This document shows, in pieces, positions 55,539 through 64,000 of a stretch of DNA of 64,000 nucleotides. Position numbers and translations under genes: made by a program. The DNA comes from Pholiota molesta (lineage: Eukaryota; Basidiomycota; Agaricomycetes; Agaricales; Strophariaceae). Where the stretch lies: the NCBI GenBank assembly GCA_014925825.1, contig JACGCK010000021.1, forward strand, positions 372,001 through 436,000, read 5' to 3'. Position 1 is the stretch's first letter; each line of letters opens with the position of its first letter. The notes under the pieces are model-generated. The model searched no databases. It was not told the DNA's origin and worked only from the letters and a program-made list of their open reading frames with translations.

Positions 55539-58500
55539 AGTCATGTTCGTAGTGAAGATAGGATTTTACGTCTGAATATGTCTGGAAGTATATGATAAGC
55601 CTTTGTCCTCGACTGTAAAATTATTGTAAGCGCCCTTCTTGTATAGCCTACTGGCTGTGTTGTATTTATCGACGGTTCAGCTAACTATATGTACATTATT
55701 TTTTTTGCAAAAAAAAAAATTGTAGTGGCGACGGGCTGGCGACGGGCATTAGTTTTTTTTTTGGCGTGACCCAGCGTGGCACTGACATGCACTGGCGTGC
55801 GTCGGCGTGCGTCAGCGCGCACTGACCGCGGCGTACCGACGCCGCATGCTGATTGGTGAGAGATGTGAACATGTGACTTCAACATTTTTGATCAACAATG
55901 AGTTTGAGTAAATTTGAGTCTTGACCTCGTCTTGGTCCTTGGACCAGACTCTCCACCAGCCATCCGCTGTCCCTGGCCTTTCATCCCATCTATCTTCTCT
56001 CTCTTAATTGCATGGACTTCTGAACAACCGATGAGGGATTCACGCGCAGTGTAAGGCATGCGTGTGAGGGTGACTGCTGACGCGCTGACGTTGCACGTAG
56101 AGTCTGAATCTTACCATAGGCACCGCGGCAATGTCAGCTTTGCTAGATGCATGATTCGGATTCCAGGACTTCGAACTTCGTAACGCAGCAGACAGTGCAC
56201 GGGAAATGGCTCATCGAAGGTAACTTCGTGCATTCCTTCATATAGTGTGCACTCAGTCCTGACTCTCAGTGCAGTATAACCTTCATGTCCAGTCTGGCCT
56301 GGTTTCTAGACCTTCCACATATATGCTGGTGCAAACGGAACCAGTGTAGTCCTGCTTTCCACATGCGATGGGCAGTTGTGGCAGGGGTATGGCCTAACAG
56401 TTCGCCAGAACGTACACACTCGCAGCAAGCCGAAAGGCGAGTCCTCTTGTTACAGGCGATTTGAGCTCACTCCTGGGCTCGTCGTCTGCTTAAATACTCG
56501 CATAATAGATTTCTGACGTCTTTAAATGCACAGCACCTTCTCCGCCTACTTTACTCCGAGATTGCTTGCCCTCCTGTCTCCCCTTCTGACCAACGTGATC
56601 TCTAGTCTCCGCCGCGCTTTAGCCCGCATTCTCGGCTTCCTTCACAGCGGATAACCATGCGCTGGTATGTCTTCCCCGCCCGCCGGATGTCATGGCGGCA
56701 TGGACAATGTCGGCGTGGCCAACGACAGCGGCATTATGCCATCCCGCACCCTAGCGTGCATCCAGCGTAGGTTTTGCATCTAGCGTGTACCCAGCGTGGG
56801 GAGCGTGTACCCTTTGCAAACCCGGGCTCCGCTTCATCCACTCGCGAGCTTGAAAGACCACGAAGGCAAGTTTCATCTACGCACGCGGCTTGAGCTCACG
56901 CCTGGGCTCGTCGCGTGTTTCAATGATCGCCGTGAATTTTGCTGATGGTTTTTCTTTTCATTACTTTGCTATCGTCTTCTCTTAAGCTTAGGCGAGTAAA
57001 GACAGATGGCCGCGTCCGCATCCGTCGCATCTCGTATCGAGCACAAACAGTTATAGATGACTAGCAAGAAGCTAGACAGCTCCACTAAAGCGACAGACGA
57101 GGCGGCGGATTGGAGCGGACGACGGCCAACGATGGACAAGGTATACGAGGCGGTCGACAGCCAACGGACGGGGTGACGGCCAAGGCAATTTTGCTGGCCG
57201 TGTCTGTTCACCAATGGTAGGCCAGCCGGCCGCCCCAATCGCGACCGAGCTCGTTCGGTCGTTCGCCCACCGCACATTCGGCCGCCTACCGCCTCCATTC
57301 CTGCTTCAAGAGCGAACGAACTCAGAGCTCGCTGGCTCATAGTCACCTCTTTACCTCTATCCACCTCGAGCGCCCTCGTTTACACCTGAGGCTCGCCACC
57401 GCCCTTTGTCTTTGCGCCAGTCCAGCGATTCACCGTCCGTTTCCGGCCTGCTCTCTAGCCCTCCTCCCTTGGCCCCAGTAGCTGCAACCGCCATGGTACT
57501 CGCACCCGCGGGAATTTCACCAGCTACACGAGCCTGCTTCATGGCGAGCGCGGATGGGCCACATGTGGGTAATACGGGGACACGAAGGGCTCATTGCCAC
57601 TGCTCTCGAATGTGTCGTCCATTTTCTACCGAGAGTGAAAATGACGGTGAGATCTCTAATATAGGACGAGGAAGGAGCGGAGCTGTGCTATTGCCGCTGG
57701 CGAATCTCGTCTTCGCATTTGCCGCCGCCCCAGAATGACAGCAATGATGCCAGTGGTGCCGTTGTAACCGCACGTTGTCGGGGCACATTTCCCCGCGATC
57801 GCCGCCACTAGGCGCCTGTTCTCTGCATTTATCCAAGCCTGCTGATCTCCGCCTCATCCGCGCCGTGCCGACCGTACGTTGACTGACTGCATGCCCCAAC
57901 ACTTACTTTCGACGTCGAAGCCGCATCGGCTATCCATAGCACCGCCTTCTGTGAACTTGTTTTCGATTGCCATGTCTCCCTCGCATTCGGTCTGCATGTA
58001 TATCTGATCATGGCTGTGCTGTTGGACTTATCTCTTTCGCTGTCAACAAAGGATTTCCGCTGAATTCGCATTTTAACGCTGGGCAGTTGTTCGAAGGCTT
58101 CTCTCTTTTTGATATATGCCTGTTTTCACCAGGCTGAGATTCAATTGCGCACTCAAGAAAGGGACTATGAGGCGTACGATATATCTTCATGCAATGCGGA
58201 GAAATCTTCTCTACCACTGTTGAAGGCGTCTCGTGCTCAGAGGTAAAGCTCTTCCTAAGGGTCAATCGATCATGTTCCGTCTAGAAGTCGACTCCTTTGC
58301 CGCTGGTTTGGTAGCAGACGTATTGTGGTACGGGTGTGGAACACTATGTGCGACCTAAGTGCGAACATAGTAAGTAAGAAACGATGCCAGAGATGAGAAA
58401 GCCGAGATCTTTCCGTGGCTGGAGCGCATGCACTGTCTTGGTATATTTCTGATTTTCTTGTATATGCCGTGTATGATGATCAGAGTAAGGTTGCAAAAAA

Positions 58501-59100
58501 TTGGGCCAGTTTCACATAATTGACTGAACATTTTGATACATCGAAGATCGAAGAACATCCCCAGTGAGAGCTGTTTCTGGGTAGATTTGGGCGATTCCGC
58601 TTAAGTCGGGAGACCAAGAAATAAATATATCCACACAGCGGTGTTGCCTTCTTACTGGGGATATTCAGAATTACCCAGATGGGAAAAACCACCAGACTGT
58701 GCAGATACATTTGCATCCTTCCTGTCTCAGTTGTAAATACTTCATCGGAATGGATTCAAAGGAGATTCAATCAGCGGTAATATAACTAATATCATCTGAG
58801 TACGTATTATAGAGGTTACATGCCGCAAGGAATCATGATTTCGGTGTGTGCATGCTACAGTACACTGCTCACTAGCGCTCACTGGCAGTGCTCGGCCGCC
58901 AACGCCTTTCAGCGCTCAGCGCTCAGCGCCCATTTCTTGATGTAGTCCTCCCAAAGCCTACGGTGTTCAGATATATTCTTCACATTGCAATGCCGGTCAT
59001 CATCTAGTAATAACCCTACACTTTTTATGGTATAAGTTAACCATTGATCGTCAAAGACCCGCTGATCTGTGCGCCTATTAAGCAAAGCAAACTCACCTCA
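55539..59100. other. Long gene-poor region with low-complexity repeats
   Basis: 55.72-55.86 kb has short ggcgtgcgtc/gcgtcagcgc reiterations. 56.1-58.3 kb is GC-richer with many random open frames and no domain, and may be an old degenerate transposon. 58.86-58.94 kb has repeated gcgctcag units. I find no gene I can support here. Confidence 0.5.
56461..56916. repeat. Direct repeat pair around 56.46 and 56.89 kb
   Basis: The string ttgagctcac-tcctgggctcgtcg (56461-56484) recurs with one change at 56892-56915, 431 bases apart in the same orientation. This could be the flanks of a small element or an old duplication. Confidence 0.5.
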
Positions 59101-60916
59101 ATGTCTGCACTCCTTGACCCAGAAGTGTTAGCTGCGGAGTTTCAGCTGCTCGCCTCGGTAAATCGTAGAGTGAATATCAATGCAGGTACGTGGATATCAA
59201 TCCTGGCTGTTGGGAAGTCCTAAAATCTCTTGAACATAGTCGCTAGTCTGACTTGGATTACCTACGATATAATCATTTGTCTTGATGACGAGGTTAGTGC
59301 GAATTCTATAACATTTATCGCCCTTACCTAGCGGTTACTCGCGCGACATTAGATTGAACTTATCTGGAAGACGCGATGGACTATTCCAAAGGTGCTCTAT
59401 ATCGTAACACGATATTTTGCGCCCCTCTGGTTAATGTAAGTAGTGTAGGAGATTTCTTTCCCGCCCGGCTTCTGACTAGTTTTCCACTAGGTATGAAGTG
59501 ATCATACATAGTAGGTGTCGAGCTTGCTTTGGATTCATTTCTGGGCTAAAACTAAAGTTTCACTTATCTTTGCAATAGTGACTCCAGGAAATAAACTTTC
59601 AAAACTTGTACGTCCAGCCCAACTTACATCGGCATAGTATGCATATTTAATCATGTGCCAGAGGCATGTTTGGACAGACTTGTCTTTTCTGCAGCTCGTA
59701 CTAACAGTTGAGACAGTTGTAAATCCTTTCCAGCGATTGAGGCGATGTAAGTCTCCCTCAGAAACATTACAGGATATAATTCTAAAACCCCGAGAAATAA
59801 TAGGGGACCCACCTTTCTCGAGATCATCGTGGATATGATTATGATTCTCCGTATTCGGGCGCTTTACCGGGAGCAGCGATCAAGTATGGGTTTCCTATTT
59901 TGTTTTGAGAAGGATACTAAATGACATCCGTCGCAAAAGTTGTATTCACGATGTTGTTTGCTTGGTTCGGTAAGCATCCAGACCTTCAATGCAATATAAA
60001 ATCTTACCGATACGTTGCTCCTTAAGTCAGCGCCAGTGTAAGTCATACAACACCTTCTGTACTGTTTTGCGCCCATGACTAACCAAGCCCGTACTATTAG
60101 GTAGGCATCCCTATCACGATCTATTGTTTTCGGCTTGCAAGGCCTGTTCCCGCTCCGCCACCCTTTGACCAAATTGCTGGATGTCTCACCCTTCAAGTTG
60201 ATTGGCAAAAAATACAAATATCCAAATTCCCTGTGCATGTAACGTGTCGTTTATCTTGGATGATCAATCACTAACCTGTATGCGTGGTTCTTAGGATATC
60301 ATTCATATTGCTCAATATACTTTTCCTCGGGTTAACACTTCATAAATTCATTGGAAGTGTTCGTTCAATGCACGTCCGAATAAATTTCAGCTCTATGTAC
60401 ACCATTTTTGTTGGAGAGGGCATCGCGTATTTTGTCGGTTGCATCGGTAAATTACAGTTAATTCTTGTGCGCATTTCTTAGCTCATGAAGTTTACCTTTA
60501 CCTAGTGTTAAACGCACTTGATAGTGCATTTTCTAGTGGAAAACCTGATCTATTCCCATATGTGGATCTTTCCCAAATGTAGGTTATATTTCGAAACATT
60601 GGTTTGTTGATAATTGACGATCTCTTAGCTGGATTGGAGCATATTACAGTTATGCGGTACGTTTGTGAACAAAGACCGATCAACTTTTCTAATTCTATAC
60701 TTTAATGTTTAGGGATGTCACCTTATCTTGAACCTACGCCGCTTCAATTCCTCGCTAGGCACAATGTCAAGCTTTCCCGACTGTAAGGAATTCGAAATGC
60801 GATTCAGAGCAATACCAGCAACACACTGCGACGATGTTTACGGCAGTTCCACGTCACAAACGTTAGATGGCCCAATCTACGAACTGAATTCGTTTGACAT
60901 TCCCAAGGCTGTTTGA
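59101..60916 (+). CDS. DUF6533 multi-pass membrane protein (tandem copy B)
   Basis: Starts MSALLDPEVLAAEFQLLASV at 59101. Exons then give SLTWITYDIIICLDDE, IELIWKTRWTIPKVLYIVTR, RYFAPLWLM, INFSSMYTIFVGEGIAYFVG (60.4 kb). The last exon (about 60713-60916) reads GCHLILNLRRFNSSLGTMSS and ends LNSFDIPKAV. Exon order, intron positions and both termini match copy A 5.3 kb upstream, so the pair arose by tandem duplication. Function is unknown; the family is restricted largely to Agaricomycetes. I did not verify every internal exon, so a break cannot be excluded. Confidence 0.83.
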
Positions 60917-60969
60917 AGTCATGTGCGTAGTGGGGATAGGATTTTGTGTAGCCAGGTTTTTATAGCTGG

Positions 60970-61640
60970 AATAGCGCTACGCCGTGCAGAAGAAGGTGCA
61001 GGAGAATGGCGAAGGTGATTTAAATGAAGCCGATGAGACGGAGTGTCCAACATCCGGGGCTGACATTAGCGGCGAGCAAGATGTATTCGGAGAATACAAA
61101 GGAGTTACAGGCTGCCCACACCGGAGAGAGAGATAAGATGTAAATATATAAGTGGATAGGTGTGATTTGGAAAAGCAAGAATACGGACCCAATTAACTCA
61201 TTTCGCGGGAAATACTCGATGTGATGAGAAATTTGGGTATCTGATGATGTATTCTTCTCTCCTGCGTCCTTGGGAATGGCCTACGTCCACACAAATGTTA
61301 AATATCATAGATCTTGGAGAATAGAGATCAGGACGTACCGAGTCCTAGAGGATGTACATATACCTGCATTTCGGCAGGGCGCCAAATACTCACATAAATC
61401 TATCCACATGTCAACTTCATGTATCGAAAGGCAGCAGCAAGATTCTCAAAAGGGTAGTCCAAAAATTCCACTAAGATAATACTGGCACGGTTAGGCAAAG
61501 GGATATTGACGTTGAGAAGGCAGGACTTACCCTATACCAATGATACAATTGGAGATCATAAACATGGCAGAAAAGACACCAATTTGACGACGTTCACGAT
61601 TCGATACGACGTCTTCGTTGTGAGAGTTGATTCATAATGC
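60970..61640 (-). pseudogene. Amino-acid permease (methionine permease Mup1-like) remnant
   Basis: Minus-strand fragments of an APC-superfamily transporter. Near 61540-61600 the frame reads RERRQIGVFSAMFMISNCII plus GIG, the start of helix 1 in Mup1-like permeases. Near 61440-61490 it gives VEFLDYPFENLAAAFRYMK. Near 60990-61120 another frame gives AACNSFVFSEYILLAANVSP, then CWTLRLIGFI and an in-frame stop before TFAILLHLLLHGVALF. Most of helices 1-2 and everything downstream is missing. It is a decayed copy. Confidence 0.7.
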
Positions 61641-63399
61641 ATGATGCCGCCATCGGGCGCCACTTCAACGTTTCAACGCTCAACATTCCAAGAGTCAGCT
61701 GGCGGAAATCGGAAAGTGTAAACGAGCAATGAGCGACCAAGAATGTGAGCATCTCACATAGAGATTGGAGTCGGAGTAAACTTGAGATCGTATATAGACG
61801 TTTGAACGTCGGATGCGTGTTCAAACGTTCAAACATTCATGGTTCGGCGATGAGCAAGCTGTGAGCAAGCTGTGAGCGACGAGCGTACAGAGTGCGTTGC
61901 AAGTGCGTTGCAGGATTCGGAGAGGCCGAGATGCCGATGCGGATACATGTCATGCATGTGACCGTTGTCGACAAGTTGTCACAAACTCAACCGAACATTT
62001 CGTCGAATTTCGTCTGACATTTCCTCGTCCTTATAATCTATAAAATTCATGCATTCCTTCCCCTGTTACTGCCAATTTCAAAATTCTTCGCCACGGACGC
62101 CTATGGATCTTTTCGCAGCTTCTAGCTCTTCGTTGAAAGGCGACAATTTGTCTGTCACTTGTCCTCAAAGCGGCCACTTCCTCGTGCATCTCGCGGTGAA
62201 TAAAATCCAAGACCGGTCTATGTAATACCCTACGCGCGCCACAGATAACTTGTATCCAGCTCTTAGCTGTGACGCTAGATGACAGAGTACAAGTACGCCT
62301 TGGGATTTTAGCACAACTGGCATGTTTTGCAACTCGTCGACCATATGATGTCTGCAAAGTCGACACATTCGCGCTCCCTCGACACTGGTCAACGAGTAAT
62401 TTGTTGGTTCGAGGTAGCTTTCGGAATAAGTCTAACTTTTAGTGAGTTCTTCTTGCTTCCATCATTTTTCGTATTAATATCATGATAGCTTATCCGACCT
62501 TTCAGACGTCGCGTCTTTTCTTGCTTTTCCATCTAGTAAGTAAGTCTATCTTTCACTATCTGTTACACCTTTCCCAACACATAAGCAGAACCTTGTCCAA
62601 CTACATCCTTCCTGGTAGACAAGTCTGGATCTCTCGTCGCTCGCATCCCTCCCGAAGTCCTGCAGGAGATCTTTCTCTTCACCTTTTCTCGCCGACGCTA
62701 CGCAATATCGCCCTGTCGCCTAAGCCGGGACCATGGCGTCTTCGCCTTGTTCGGGGAATATGATCTTGCTCTTGAACTCTCAAGCAGTAACACAGGCACT
62801 TTCAAGCAAGCGTTGCTATCCGGCCAAGCGTAAGCTCAATTGGAGGTCGTCTCATATCACCTCGTACGTGTGGTTTGGCGCTCATTACTTGTTTGCATCA
62901 GCTTGTTAATCTGTATCAGGGAGCTCGCTGATAACGTCGCGCGGGGCCCAGCCCGGTATCTCTCTCTCTGCGCAACATATCCAGGGCCCGATTTATATCG
63001 AAAGACGTAAACCGCCTGCCACGTTTCCGAGCGTCGCCATCGTCATCCTCATTCGGGCGTTTCCGTCTACTCTATTGTCTTATCAATATTAACGATAAAT
63101 TTCTGGTCGATTCTCCATTTTTCAGTAACCGAGCGGGCGTCTCGGCAAATGCCAAACATTCCCCGCCACATTGACAGAGTAACACTTGTAAGTACCGTGC
63201 TCTGCATTTATTTTCCTTATAGCTTTCTCATTACTGTATCGACAAATTTGATCTTTTTGTGTTGAAAGTTCGATTTATTCAACATACTGGTATTCATTCA
63301 TAATAGAACTTCAAAATAGGGATCGGAACATTGGAATATCAAGAAATTGTGGACATGGCTACTATAGGACTCTTGCTCAAGATAAATTGATGAAGCTAA
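61641..63399. other. Intergenic; possible F-box fragment near 62.65 kb
   Basis: 61.65-61.92 kb has short reiterations (cgttcaaac, gagcaagctgt, gtgcgttgca). Around 62632-62760 the plus strand encodes IPPEVLQEIFLFTFSRRRY, which resembles the start of an F-box-like domain, but no longer gene can be built. The rest shows no coding character; 62.03-62.39 kb has only random frames. Confidence 0.4.
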
Positions 63400-64000
63400 T
63401 CATACTGCAGGAGCATTGACTGTCGCTTTCCCTAAAGCGACAGCGGTCTGAGACAGAAGGCGGCCGTTCACAGTCGCACCGGTGTTCAGTGTGATGGAGG
63501 TCGCACCCAGGATAATGCCGCTGACGACAGATGTTGTCCCAATGGTCACTGCACCAGAAACGACCCAGACGATATTCTTGGGGAGCGCGCCTCCAGCGAG
63601 GGTCACCTTGACGGCGGAAGCAGTATTGAGCGTGCCTGCGACTTGGAAGATCCAAGCTGATACATTTTGAAAAAAGGTTTGTCAGTCAATGCCTTAGAAT
63701 AATATAATATTTCATCGATCAATGATGGTGCGTACTGTCCAAGCTGGTCCCCGAAATAGTGATGTCACTGGCAATATTGACGCCCGTGGTCCACTTGTAG
63801 AGACCAGGCGCAAAGGTCAGTCCTCCAATACCTCCTGATAGTCCATAAAACAGTGAGCTAATCTGAGCGTATGAATCGATGCATGAATACACACCGGCGC
63901 CGAGTCCAGTCGCAGTAGGATTTATGCGTCCCTTGGCATCATTGAACGCAGTGACGACTGCGTTGACGGAGGTAATAAGAGTTGCTGGAGTCGGGCTCTT
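63400..64000 (-). CDS. Ice-binding (antifreeze) protein, DUF3494 family, partial at window edge
   Basis: C-terminal exons 63895-64000 (continuing beyond the window), 63736-63834 and 63400-63656. The frame reads LITSVNAVVTAFNDAKGRIN, GLTFAPGLYKWTTGVNIASD, ITISGT, then WIFQVAGTLNTASAVKVTLA, NIVWVVSGAVTIGTTSVVSG, SITLNTGATVNGRLLSQTAV and ends NAPAV. These are hallmarks of the beta-solenoid ice-binding domain (IBP/AFP of Typhula-type fungi). Such secreted proteins inhibit ice recrystallisation and bind ice planes. The N-terminus with the signal peptide lies outside. In temperate mushrooms the family may have other surface-adhesion roles. Confidence 0.92.

Noticed and set aside
57060..57900. Overlapping ORFs of 60-131 codons on both strands
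   Set aside because: GC-rich random openness; no frame has domain-like composition, and both strands are equally open.
1..64000. CRISPR arrays, rRNA and tRNA genes
   Set aside because: No regularly spaced identical repeats, no rRNA-like conserved stretches and no convincing tRNA T-arm/B-box plus acceptor pairing seen by eye. A tRNAscan run would be decisive.

Overview
The window looks like nuclear DNA of a mushroom-forming basidiomycete (Agaricomycetes). The genes are dense with short introns of about 50-80 bases with GT-AG borders. The families are typical of that group: DUF6533 and DUF6534 membrane proteins, an MBOAT wax-synthase-like protein, F-box/leucine-rich proteins, an ice-binding protein and a Cys-rich secreted protein. 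There are no prokaryotic operons and I found no CRISPR array, rRNA or tRNA. Exon models were built by eye from splice signals, reading frame and family conservation.

Layout. 0-5 kb is a graveyard: a frameshifted OPT transporter piece, a short ISWI/SNF2 ATPase piece, a degenerate repeat and a 5'-truncated F-box pseudogene. 5.1-9.6 kb holds a DNA transposon whose one gene joins a Ulp1-type cysteine protease to a pogo-like DDE transposase. Six exons sum to an unbroken frame of 1,182 residues. 9.6-28 kb is mostly core or conserved genes, nearly all on the minus strand: a DUF6534 membrane protein, a class 3 lipase, a Dpb11/Rad4/TopBP1-type BRCT checkpoint protein, a single-pass membrane protein, an MBOAT wax-synthase-like acyltransferase, casein kinase 2 beta (plus strand) and a large mucin-like single-pass membrane protein.

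30-42 kb has a secreted type B carboxylesterase, two more F-box paralogs, the very-long-chain enoyl-CoA reductase TSC13, a Cys-rich secreted protein, an orphan ORF and a 796-bp non-autonomous transposon with terminal inverted repeats and a perfect 8-bp target-site duplication. 42-53 kb has a full-length ABCB-type transporter (apparently frameshifted in its first membrane domain), a complete cytochrome P450 and a 3-beta-HSD-like dehydrogenase, all on the minus strand. 53.7-61 kb carries two tandem DUF6533 paralogs and a decayed methionine-permease-like fragment. The right edge cuts into an ice-binding (DUF3494) protein.

The housekeeping block (DNA-replication checkpoint, CK2, sphingolipid/VLCFA elongation) is flanked by accessory DNA in which duplicated families, TE copies and gene fragments concentrate. 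The most unusual item is the protease-transposase fusion element.
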